A stretch of 24,973 nucleotides of DNA from assembly GCA_000499405.2 (NCBI GenBank), contig HG738184.1, positions 1-24,973 of the forward strand, read 5' to 3'. A program made the position numbers and the translations under genes. Below, one piece after another: positions 1 to 8,624 of this stretch; position 1 is the first letter of the stretch; the number at the start of each line of letters is the position of its first letter. Origin of the DNA: Onchocerca volvulus (Eukaryota > Nematoda > Chromadorea > Rhabditida > Onchocercidae). A model generated the notes under the pieces. It ran no database searches. It was not told where the DNA came from and saw nothing but the letters and a program-made list of their open reading frames with translations.

Positions 1-2562
1 TTTCGCTGAAAATGGTAATTTATTTTAATATCAAAATGATAATCAAATTGAAATATGACGTAGTCTCCTACTTAATATAGATGTGTGATCATCTCGGCAA
101 ATTAATGAAGTCGGAATGATCAAAGAGATAAACATAAGTGATATGTTTGCGGAAGTTTGGAAAAAAATCAAAAATAAATTGCTTTTCCTCATAACTCAAA
201 ATAGGCATCTAACAAAAAATTTGAATTCGAATTATTTCTTTATTTTCAGCATATTGTTCAAACTTCAATATTCAATTCAACATAAAAACTCGAATTTAGT
301 TTGAAAGCAAATATTGTAATCTTATTTTATCACTATCATAAAATATCTATCCCTAGTATATCAGCAACATGTTGAATGATGATATGACAGAACTACTTAT
401 TGCAATAATAATAATAGCAATATCTCAATTAAGTACTTCATATCAGCTTAATCAGACATTACTGAAGCTATTATCCTGCCTCCTTAGGATTATTTATCGC
501 TTGACAAGATATTGTTGAAATTATTATGAAACTTCATTAAAATAATATAATGAAACTTGAAATGAGGTAGCTACTATATGATTATTTGTGTTTATTATGA
601 GATTACGTCATCCAACGGCAATTAGTATTATTTGATCATTTCTGTCGATATTCTTTCTCGATGTTTGATTAGTATTGGGAAGTAAATGAAATTTCTAAGT
701 AGTTGGAATTATAAATCTGCTTCAAAATACTAGCTATAGAACATCCAGCATGCAATATTCAGAGATTTCAATAATATAACCATTGAAAAAAAGGAAATTT
801 GATACAAATTGAAAATGGAAAATCATTAAGATATAAAATTTTCGTATAAAAACAGATAGTTTCAATTCCTGCAGATGAAGTCATCTATAATGAATCTTTT
901 TTGCAGTAATCATCCAGGAATATCAGTTATAATTTTATGGAATTTTTTTGTCTTTTGGAATGTTTCTTTATGAAATCGTAAATATTCGTTGTATAACATT
1001 ATAACTAAATATTTCTCGCTTCCATATCGTCTCTCCTTAATAACATTGTAACTTTTATCTCTTTAATTTGTTTCTTTGATAACATATTGGTAACATAGTA
1101 TATAAACATAAACATATAAATTCATAAGCACAAATTTGTAGAAATTAACAAGCATAAATCCTACCATAAATGAAAAGGAATACTACAACCGCATGCATGA
1201 CATTCGTAAATTCTTTTAATTATATATTGAGGATAAAAATATAAATCATATAAATAAATTCGTTATGAAGAATGGAAATTCTTTTAATTTATGCTATTGG
1301 TGAAAATTATTTAAAACATTTTGAAAAGATTATGAATTAAAGCCTTATAATTATTTTTCTTCATGTACTATATGAAAATATGCGAGAATTCCTCAAAAAA
1401 TATCATTTCGATATAAACGAATGACAATAATTTCATAGCTTTTTCATCATTAGGACTGTTTCTTTCGAAAAATAACCTAAGACTATGTCAAGTTCATTAC
1501 TGCAATGGAAAATCAATAGAAGTACGGTGAATGCATAGCTGAAAAGAAAATTTTTTTTTTTCTCTTCTGTTAATTCAATGACGCTTAAAATCGGTATTTT
1601 TATCTTGGCCATATGATCTGAATTTTTTTGAAAATCATAATAGGACAATTTATCATAGATAATGAAGGAAAAAGCATGCGAATTCGCTTTTTGAATCTTT
1701 ACTAGAAAAAAAGCTCATTTACTATCGCAAAACAAAATCTATTTACTACTCATCATCAGTGATATAATATTCAAACGATAGATAAATCACTCATTCCACA
1801 CAATCAGATTTCTACAGTTATTTTGAAAAGAAGAACGTATGAAGAGAGAAGGAAGATGGGGAATTAGAGGAAAGAAATGTGATTTAATGGACAAGATTTT
1901 TATCTTTTATTGTATCGCATTGTCTTTTCACATTGTCTATAAATTTTTGTCAAAAGTATTTGAAATATCACTAAAATTGTCACATGATGAAGCACTGCTG
2001 ACAGACCCTTGCATTTTTCAATTTTCATATTTTAAAAGTGAATGAAAATTTTTTTTGACGGAAAAAATGATTTCATGTAGAGTAGATTGCAATGCTGAGT
2101 TAAGCTAAATGTTTTTGGCAATGAAGCAAATTCGAATTCAGATTGATAAAAATAATGTTGAAAAAAAATTTTGAAGCTATTATGTGCTTCTAAACATTTC
2201 AGAATTTTCTTTTTGAAACATATTGTAGCATTAATATAATGCAAAACATAAGATAGAGAGAATATCATTTCTAATATATACATTTCATTTATCGGACCAA
2301 AAAATAAAACAATGAAATTAACACAAAGTACCTGTGTACTTTCATGTTTTTTCGTTTTTAAATTTGATTTTATTATGGATTAACATTGCAATATTATTGA
2401 CGCTAATTAATAGCATTTATTGTCGAATATTTGCGACATTTATGGCATTTATTGGCTGAACCTTTGTAATTGATGATTAACTTTGTTTTCGAAACACTGA
2501 AATAATTGCATGACGATATGATTCAAGAGCAACAATGATACTTGAACCAATAGCAATTGAAT
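1..2562. other. Noncoding AT-rich stretch
   Basis: No gene is supported here. The open frames at 1433-1648 (-), 1839-2045 (+) and 2032-2283 (-) are 68 to 83 residues long, rich in Phe, Ile and Lys, match no family I know, and are of a length expected by chance in DNA this AT-rich. The stretch contains one dispersed repeat (about 200-590, listed separately) and poly(T) near 1549-1563. It ends at the left LTR of a BEL/Pao element. Confidence 0.6.
200..590 (+). repeat. Dispersed direct repeat, copy 1
   Basis: This stretch aligns in the same orientation with about 10165-10545. Shared blocks include ATTTTCAG followed by GTTCAAACTTCAAT, then CAATATCTCAAT, CAGACATTACTGAAG, TTATTATC and GATTATTTATC in the same order and at similar spacing. 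By eye the identity is roughly 70 percent with small gaps, so the duplication is old. Neither copy has a shared open frame, so I cannot say what the unit is. A noncoding transposon fragment or a flank of the duplicated receptor locus are both possible. Confidence 0.6.
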
Positions 2563-2798
2563 TGTCGCCGATCTTTTTAATTGTGACAATAATTGAGAAA
2601 TCTAGAATTCTGTTCTATTGATTCTCGATGCTTTGCGATATTTCAAACTTGGGTAATTAAACCTTCATAACGAAAACTGATGATACAACACGTACGGAAC
2701 AATAAAATATATCAACCGATCAAAAGTACAATTCACATGGTGATAACATAATCTAACCGATTCCGGAAACACTTCCTTCGAAAATGAGCCTATGGTCA
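2563..2798 (-). repeat. 3' LTR of minus-strand BEL/Pao element
   Basis: On the minus strand it starts TGACCATAGGCTCATTTTCG and ends GGCGACA, which is the TG...CA form of LTRs. It matches 5402-5676 over nearly its whole length: the blocks around TCTAGAATTCTGTTCTATTG, AAACTTGGGTA, ATATATCAACCGATCAAAA and CAACCGATTCCGGAA recur in order. Divergence and small indels show that the insertion is not recent. The exact outer edge is uncertain by a few bases because the two copies share a few more bases on each side. Confidence 0.8.
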
Positions 2799-2813
2799 GG
2801 ACCCTCTTCTTAT
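2799..2813 (-). other. Polypurine tract of BEL/Pao element
   Basis: On the minus strand this reads AATAAGAAGAGGGTCC directly before the 3' LTR. A purine run in this position primes plus-strand DNA synthesis in LTR retrotransposons. Position and composition support the call; function in this dead copy is not implied. Confidence 0.55.
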
Positions 2814-3110
2814 TTATAGAGGGAACCCGATAAAATTTGATCTGCAATAAGACGCCATTATTAGCGCATGAGAGCTTATCCTTTTTGGCGCGTGAATTCG
2901 GCTATAACAAAGAATAAAGATTAGAAAGCCATTTGACCTATAAACAAAGAAATATTTCCACATCCAATAAGATTAACAAATCATCTGAAAATCAAGAATC
3001 ACTTATGTTCTTGTATTCCTCGCGATTTCAGCGACACTCCCGAGGCGAACAATGTTCTCAACCTTGTTTTCTGCCGGTGATCTCCAAGGGATAGAGATGT
3101 CCCACTGCTC
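2814..3110 (-). pseudogene. BEL integrase C-terminal tail and 3' UTR relic
   Basis: On the minus strand, about 3095-3070 encodes HLYPLEI, the conserved end of the BEL/Pao integrase region (DUF5641), followed by a Gln/Arg-rich tail and stops. The plus-strand relic at 17215-17305 has the homologous end with LYPLEISDGKQ, and the two align at the DNA level through GGAGATC and TCGCCTC. The remaining minus-strand bases down to 2814 form the element's 3' UTR and include CTCTCATGCGCTAA, a motif that recurs at 17480 and in the repeat array at 22400-22700. Everything between the protease and this tail is missing. Confidence 0.6.
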
Positions 3111-3239
3111 TCACAGAATTTTTATTATTTTCAACTTCACAACATTGGATTTGAATTTTTAACTTAATGCTCCTACTTTTTCGTTCATAATATTTATTGC
3201 CTCATGGAATCATCTGCTTATCCTAATGTTGTAGAGAAT

Positions 3240-3800
3240 ACCAAGACTTGCTCTTTTTCTTCGACTTCTTCGAATTGATCGCTGTATTAGGACTTGAGAC
3301 TTTGCTGGTGTATCCGCTTCTTGATATCATAGGTCTGAGTTTTGTGTGGATCAAAGACAATCCTGACTTCAGTTCCTGTGCTCCACCTTGGTTTGATGAA
3401 CTTGAAAAAGTCTTTGACGCCAATGAGTATATCGGGTGACTTCCAATAATCTTCATGCCATTTAAACCTTTCCTTTTTATCATAAAGTATATTTTTGTCG
3501 TCGATTTCCATCTCTTGCAGCTTATTTGTGAGATATTATATAAAGTTAACCTCCAAAGTGATAACTTTCTTTGTTCTTCTTTGAATAGCATTTCTTCGAT
3601 ATCTTATTACCAAATGAAGCAATTCTCATTTTCTATTTCTTGAAGATTCAGTCGATTCGCCAAGCTCGTTGAAATGAATGATAACTGCGAGCCTAAATCA
3701 AATAGTGCCAGAACTTTCATCTGAATTTTCGGAACTTGTGGATTTATGATGCTAATTTCTTTGCACACAGTAAAATCCGTTTATTTCCTGGTCTCTTTGA
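3240..3800 (-). pseudogene. BEL/Pao aspartic protease region (decayed)
   Basis: The minus strand encodes the retropepsin-like active site as LFDLGSQLSFIS near 3690, the Asp-Leu-Gly-Ser form of the D[ST]G motif seen in the BEL/Pao peptidase (DUF1758/A17 group). About 230 bases downstream comes SPDILIGVKDFFKFI (near 3420), the end of that domain. The enzyme processes the Gag-Pol polyprotein. Two frames are needed to follow it, and a stop lies near 3287. The linker that would lead to reverse transcriptase is not present; the sequence changes to the 3' end of the element below about 3230. Confidence 0.8.
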
Positions 3801-3859
3801 TCCGCTATTGTGCTACTTGTTATTATTGATTCCATTCTTTCTTCCTTTTAATTTTCTGG

Positions 3860-5340
3860 CTTGAAATCCTTGTCATGATTAGAACATAACGCTGAATCGT
3901 GTCAAACTTTGCAGTGAAAGTGAAAGCATACTTTCCTTGGTCTCTGACAATCTTTTGCTAGATAGCCCCTTTTCTAGCAATTTAGGCAAGCATCGATTTC
4001 CTTTAAACGATCCGTTCGTTGTTTCGCTGTGGGATAAATTCGACTTTCGTCATTCCAGTGGTTACTTTTACAAAAAAATACATGGTAATCGACTCTTATC
4101 CCTCCTTTGCGGTAATCTGCTCTGACTTGCTCTTCTTTCTTTTGCTGTTGAGAAAACTATTGCGCTCTGATGCCATTCTCCCTTTGAGTATTCTCTTCCA
4201 TACGATCTTGCACTTTGCATCTTTGTCCTGTCCTTTAGATCCTTTATTAATGGTTTCTCTCCAAAATCTTCATCGATTTTCATTTTTTCCTTTAGATAAT
4301 TGATACTGTCTTCCATAGTCCATTCTGGATTCCTATACTTTTTCTTTTAAGGCTTTTAGCCATGTTCTGCGGTATTCGTTCTGTTACCATCACGTTCAGT
4401 TGCACTGTTTGCACTGTTTCTCTTAATCCTTTCAATTGCGATAATATGTTCAGAAGTTCCCTTATCTTTCGAAATGGATCTTTTTTTTGAACAATGAACA
4501 CTTTTTAGACTTTTATAAAGTTCATATATTCTCCGGTTTCTGTCTTCATATCGTTCGTATAAATTCCTCATAGCGAGTGAATAGTTTTCTTCATTTACTT
4601 GATGTCACTTATTTCTTCTTTTGCTTCTCCTTTCAAACTGCTTAAGAGATGTATAAATTTCTGTATAGGCGTTAAATCCATTCTCTTGTGAATCGATTCT
4701 TCAAATTGGCTAATAAATTGACCCCACTCCTGTTGACATCAATTTCTGCTGGATTTAAACTTGGTGCTTTGCTAATGTGGTCAGCTTTTCTATCAAGTCT
4801 TCAAGACTTTTCTTTTGTTTCTGACTTAATATTTGTCATTTCACATTCTCCTTTGATTTCTTTGAGTGCCTCATTTATTCGATTCAGTCCCGTTATAATA
4901 AGTGAAGCTCTTTTACAATAAATCTTATTTCCTGCGTCGAAGAGAGAGTCTTCTGTAAACAAGTAATTCTCATACAATTTTACATCATTCTCCCATTTAC
5001 CATCTTTTATTGAACGTAATAATTATTTCCATTCTATCTCCAAATTATTGGCCTTGGAGATTATACCATCGAACACTATTATTTGTTTCTCAATGTTAGA
5101 ATTCTGCTTTTTTAACCATTTTGTCGTTCTTTCGTAACCTAATTCTGTTAGTGCTTCTTTTCATTCTGATTTTACTGCTTGTTCAACATCCTTTCGCGCA
5201 GTATTTGCAAGACATTACAAATTCCTTCTTATGAGAATTGAAGGAGAACTTTCCTTTCTTGTCTTCTTTCTACTCATCTTTCTTTTTTTTCTTCCTGATC
5301 AATCACTTTCAAGTTTGTTATGAGTTAATACTTACTCACT
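3860..5340 (-). pseudogene. BEL/Pao gag region (DUF1759 plus zinc knuckle), decayed
   Basis: Read on the minus strand from about 5300 down, the frame pieces give an N-terminal helical, charged stretch (AGNKIYCKRASLIITGLNRI near 4900), then a DUF1759-type capsid region (LTPIQKFIHLLSSLKGEA-like near 4660, NLYERYEDRNRRIYELYKSL near 4540, and a downstream segment to about 4070), then a Cys/His zinc-knuckle region near 4060-3860. The capsid and nucleocapsid would package the element's RNA. Several stops and at least three frame changes break it, so no functional product is expected. The order matches the plus-strand copy at 19268-20460. Confidence 0.75.
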
Positions 5341-5358
5341 TTGTTCCTTTCTTGAGGT

Positions 5359-5397
5359 ATCCTTAGGTCGCTGGTTCAAATCCGGCTGGCTGGGCCA
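5359..5397 (-). other. Primer-binding site with tRNA-like extension
   Basis: Adjacent to the 5' LTR the minus strand begins TGGCCCAGCCAGCCGGATTT. Its complement ends in GGGCCA, the CCA tail of a tRNA primer, and contains a T-arm (GCTGG, TTCAAAT, CCGGC). A related site is at 18047-18069. The tRNA likeness continues upstream of the T-loop into TCCTTAGGTC, which resembles the variable loop and anticodon-stem side of eukaryotic tRNA-Tyr, although the acceptor stem does not. The total of about 39 bases exceeds the usual 18-base site. It is not a tRNA gene: the 5' half is missing. Confidence 0.7.
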
Positions 5398-5401
5398 AAA
5401 T

Positions 5402-5676
5402 TGTCGCTGATCTTCTTAAAGGTGACAATGTTTAAGGATTCTTGAATTGTCGCGATTTTCTTAATTGTAACAATAATTGAGAGATCTAGAATTCTGTTCT
5501 ATTGATTCTCGATGCCTTGCGATATCTCAAACTTGGGTACTTAAACCTTTATAACGAAGATTGATGATGCAACATGAAACAATTAAAATATATCAACCGA
5601 TCAAAAATACAATTCTAAGAATAACATAATTCAACCGATTCCGGAAGCACATCCTTCGAAAATGAGCCTATGATCA
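5402..5676 (-). repeat. 5' LTR of minus-strand BEL/Pao element
   Basis: The partner of 2563-2798. On the minus strand it starts TGATCATAGGCTCATTTTCG and ends near GATCAGCGACA, four bases before the primer-binding site. It is longer than its partner because its end is duplicated: TTGTCGCTGATCTTCTTAAA with GTGACAAT at 5401-5429 is followed by a second version at 5447-5476. The other LTR has only one. Confidence 0.8.
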
Positions 5677-5694
5677 GGATCCAATATGTTACAG

Positions 5695-5795
5695 AAAACG
5701 ATGGGTATTCTACATACAGAAAAAAATCAGTGGAAGATGGCGGTAAATTGGCAACCATACAAAAACGGAAAGATGACATTGAAATAGATAACTAA
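5695..5795 (+). CDS. Possible 3'-terminal exon, weak
   Basis: After an acceptor-like ATATGTTACAG the frame is open for about 33 codons to TAA at 5793-5795. The product is short, hydrophilic and charged (YSTYRKKSVEDGGKLATIQK is the core), like the cytoplasmic tail of a larger protein. No upstream exon is recognised, and the BEL element lies immediately to the left, so it would have inserted in the preceding intron. A chance open frame is quite possible. Confidence 0.15.
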
Positions 5796-7267
5796 TGCGT
5801 TGTAATATATTCGCTTTTGCTATTAAAAACATATAAAGCTGAAATAATCTATCATGGCAGCATGTAAAGATGTTAAATTAATTATAGATATGAATGTCTG
5901 CAAAACAATTAATCAGCTGAGATATTCTCACATCAATTGATGGAAATTGGGAACAGAAAGATTTTTTGGCAATTCGAAAATTTAAATTCGGTAATTTTCA
6001 AAAGACATCAAATTTGGGGAAAATAATCTGAAATTGAAAATAATGAAATAAGTGTGCGAAGTTAATCAATCAGGACAGGAAGTCTTGACTCTCCCTCTTG
6101 TGGTAACATAAAGTTTTGGGAGTGAAGCTAATCGAAGTTGAGACTAATGATATTTTGTGCCAAAATTTTGACTTTAAAATAAAAGTGAAATGTTTCAGGA
6201 CTTCAAAAATAAATTCAACGAAATATTTGAGAAATACAATATGTAAAAATATATTATCAATAAAAACCAATTTATCTCACAGTTACAGATAGAACATGAA
6301 ATGTCAAATCTGTTTTCAATAAGATTACACTTATCATAATTTTTGAACTAAGCCATATGTAATTGAAATTCGAGAACTTACCGTATACAGCATAGATATT
6401 AATTAAAGAATGCTGTAATTAAGCTGGTGAGTTGAGACAGCAAGAAGAATCATTTCCAATCAACAAACTCACAAAAATGCTTGTTTAACACATCAAAATG
6501 CATTTTTGTCATTATAAAAGGCATATTTATTGATGAAATGTTTGTTTATCACATAAAAATGCATGTTTATTGCAAAAGTAATGGATTTATTTATTTATCA
6601 TGTCTATCAATCAAAATGGAGTTATGATGAAGTGCATGTTAATTACAGTGAAAGTCATAATAAAATTCATACTTGTCATGAAAAAATTCATTTTTAGCAA
6701 GTAAAATGTATTTCATTCTAAAATTTTTGCTGGAATGTCTTTCTCACCTCAGTTCTAAGCTTTGAACTGATAATGATGAGCAATAATTTTTTATTTTCTT
6801 AATAAATGGAAAAGTTACTTGTTACCAAATGAATAAAAATAAAAAAGTGACAAGGAGAAGAGAGAAAAGAAAAGAAAAATCGTCAAAGAAAACGTTTAAT
6901 TTTAAGAAATAATTTGAATCCGTTTAATATCATACAATGTTTTTGCTTAACTCATTTCATTTCAGACTAACCTCATTAATTCAAATTAATTTGATTCAAT
7001 TTACTATAACTTGATTTTACTGTAGTTACATAACCTTGTTCTGAGTTCCATTTCAATTTTTATACTTTGTTTTACTTCTTTTTCGCTCCTTCTTATTTTT
7101 AATTAGCAAAAAACTTTGTTTTATTATTTAAATTCATTTTAAAATTTAACTTCGTAATTCCTTTATCTTGTTTTGCTATTTCGATATGTTATTTCTTCAT
7201 TGAAATTCATTACATTCAAATTTTCATTATTCTTTTAAAATTATTTTCATCATAATTCTTCGGATAA
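5796..7267. other. Noncoding AT-rich stretch
   Basis: No gene is supported. About 6470-6720 carries a degenerate tandem motif in which AAATGCATTTTT or ATGCATGTTTATT-like words recur roughly every 40 to 60 bases, alternating with TTTATCA and CAT-rich words. A 31-base segment on the minus strand (6382-6412) is framed by good splice signals but has no recognised partner exons. The minus-strand open frame 6070-6270 matches nothing I know. 6860-7260 is low-complexity AT-rich sequence. Confidence 0.5.
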
Positions 7268-7800
7268 GGCTATTATGTTAAATCGATCAAATATATTTGT
7301 AAGTACGTAAATAAAGGCGGTGACATGGCAGTTTTCGGCGTGCAACCAGAAAGAAGTGATAGGAATGCAGTATTCCATATCGATGAAATCGCACAGTATC
7401 AGGTGGAAGATACATAAGTAGCAATGGAACTGTATGGCGAATTCTTCCATTTTCCCATACATGAATGAAATCAATGTGCAACAAATAGCTCTGAATCAAC
7501 AGCTAAACGTTTACTGCTTTCTTCACATTATGTTAAGATGACGCATTTCCGAAAATACTATTATATTTGGAAGCGCCTACGTATTACACATGGAATGCGA
7601 GTAGAAAATCATTTGAAAGGTACAAACAAGGCGAACCATTAGACGGACAACCTGGCAGATTCAAACAAACTACGATAGGTAGATTGTACAGATTGTAAAG
7701 CGTGCGCTTTAATCAAGACGAATGCTTCATCCTTAGCACTTCGCTAGTATATGTGCCCATTTCACATTCTTCTAATAATTGAAAAATGTCAGCGATGTAA
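7268..7800 (+). pseudogene. Helitron Rep domain, C-terminal part
   Basis: The frame from 7268 reads YYVKSIKYICKYVNKGGDMA, containing the KYxxKYxxK motif that carries the two catalytic tyrosines of Helitron Rep, followed by AVFGVQPE and DEIAQYQV. A stop falls near 7417 and the frame then changes. Further on, YYTWNASRKSFERYKQGEP-like coding near 7580-7640 and TIGRLY near 7674 are standard for the segment between Rep and helicase. The two metal-binding His of the HUH motif would lie upstream and are absent, so this could not nick DNA. Confidence 0.8.
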
Positions 7801-7839
7801 CAAATAACACTTTTCGGCGTACATATCAAGCGTTGAATT

Positions 7840-8360
7840 TATTGAAAAAAAAAAAACCGATGCATGCATCAATGACACATGCAACACGTCACATTCAAAT
7901 CAAATTTGTACACTTTTTGCAATTATTTTGGTTGCCTGCTCTCCTTCATCTTTAATGGAGTTATGAAAGGAATATAAATCGCATATGGTAAGATATTCTG
8001 CATCGAATGCGCAAAGAAAATTCAAATATGATTATGGATTTCACAGCAGAAATCTATAACGAAGCGTTGATAATGATTGAAGACTTGTGCTTACAAATCG
8101 CGAATGAAGTTCTGAATCAATTGGGAATGCCATCACCGCATCGATCTGCTACTGATTCGTTCGATTTAGAATTACATCGCGAGCAAAATTACTACACGGC
8201 TGATCTTTTGTCGTATGTGCAATCAAATATTTCAAAGCTTACGTTTGAGCAAAAGCCATCTATGATCAAATAACGCAAACTGTCAATAAGGGAGCTGGAG
8301 AAATCTTCTTTTTAGATGCGCTAGGAGAAACTGGTAAAACATTCCTAATTATATTGACAA
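7840..8360 (+). pseudogene. Helitron Pif1-like helicase, N-terminal part
   Basis: Coding resumes with SHSNQICTLFAIILVACSPS near 7890 and, in the frame open at 8007-8273, MIMDFTAEIYNEALIMIEDL, the conserved run-up to the Helitron helicase. A frameshift near 8262 leads to FFLDALGETGKTFLIIL, the Walker A region. The usual APGGTGKT is here ALGETGKT, with Glu in place of a loop Gly. Walker B and later helicase motifs are absent. The product would have been the 5'-3' helicase half of RepHel. Confidence 0.85.
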
Positions 8361-8384
8361 CGACAATGCGTGTATTCGAATTCA

Positions 8385-8515
8385 ATTTTGTGTCAAAATT
8401 TCAAAGCAATAGGATGGACTTTTCGATATCAAATATTTTGAAATTAATATAGATAAGGCGAGTGTTTAAGAACTTTCGGAAGTTTGAAATTTTGAATAAA
8501 CGAACACTGAATTTT
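8385..8515 (+). repeat. Copy of the Helitron-associated repeat
   Basis: Words from the repeat at 23626-23990 recur here: ATTTCAAAGCAATAGG (compare ATTTCCAAGCAATAGG near 23867), AACTTTCGGAAGTTTGAAAT and TTTTGAATAAACGAACA (compare AACTTTCGGAGACTTTAAAA and TTTTGAACAAATGAACA). The segment directly follows the broken helicase of Helitron relic A. Confidence 0.55.
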
Positions 8516-8531
8516 CATCTATATAGACTAG

Positions 8532-8615
8532 ATGGAGTTGGACACACGAAGCGTCGTCAGTTCTCATAGACTAGCTGGATCAGCCACGCTATGCATGATC
8601 GGGTCCAGCTTTATA
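8532..8615. other. Unexplained GC-richer segment
   Basis: This short segment is clearly richer in G and C than its surroundings and separates the Helitron-linked repeat from the receptor-gene duplication. It contains an imperfect inverted repeat (GCTGGATCA at 8574-8582 against TGATCGGGTCCAGC at 8596-8609). The plus-strand open frame through it is not supported as coding. It may be part of a further mobile element. Confidence 0.3.
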
Positions 8616-8624
8616 TATATATGT

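Larger units (their letters stand above)
2563..5676 (-). mobile_element. BEL/Pao LTR retrotransposon, internally deleted
   Basis: Two related sequences, 2563-2798 and 5402-5676, flank relics read on the minus strand in the BEL/Pao order: primer-binding site, gag, zinc knuckle, aspartic protease, a short end of integrase, purine tract, LTR. The span of 3.1 kb is about half the usual 6 to 8 kb. The protease region runs out near 3240 and the integrase tail lies at 2990-3110, so reverse transcriptase, RNase H and most of integrase are absent. Gag and protease are broken by stops and frameshifts. Both outer flanks contain CCAATA (about 2547-2552 and 5681-5686), but no clean target-site duplication sits against the LTR ends. 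The copy cannot encode its own movement. Confidence 0.85.
7268..8360 (+). mobile_element. Helitron relic A (Rep end and helicase start)
   Basis: Frame pieces in order match the middle of a Helitron RepHel protein: the tyrosine motif of the HUH replication initiator, the linker, and the start of the Pif1-like helicase including a Walker A motif. Both ends are missing, and stops and frameshifts run throughout. Helitrons move by rolling-circle replication. The relic stops shortly after Walker A (about 8360), where a repeat also found upstream of Helitron relic B begins. The related N-terminal part of the same protein family lies at the right end of the window, but the two are 15.7 kb apart and are separate copies. 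Confidence 0.85.

Noticed and set aside
3223..3591. 122-residue minus-strand open frame as a separate gene
   Set aside because: It is an out-of-frame shadow of the BEL protease region; the real signal (SPDILIGVKDFFKFI) is in the neighbouring frame at 3287-3511.
3248..4303. Plus-strand open frames at 3248-3439, 3455-3643, 3937-4125 and 4019-4303
   Set aside because: They are antisense to the minus-strand BEL gag and protease relics, and their apparent hydrophobic character comes from reverse-complemented Lys/Glu codons.
5359..5397. A tRNA gene
   Set aside because: Only a 3' half with CCA is present, there is no D-arm, anticodon loop or 5' acceptor strand, and it sits exactly where a BEL primer-binding site belongs.
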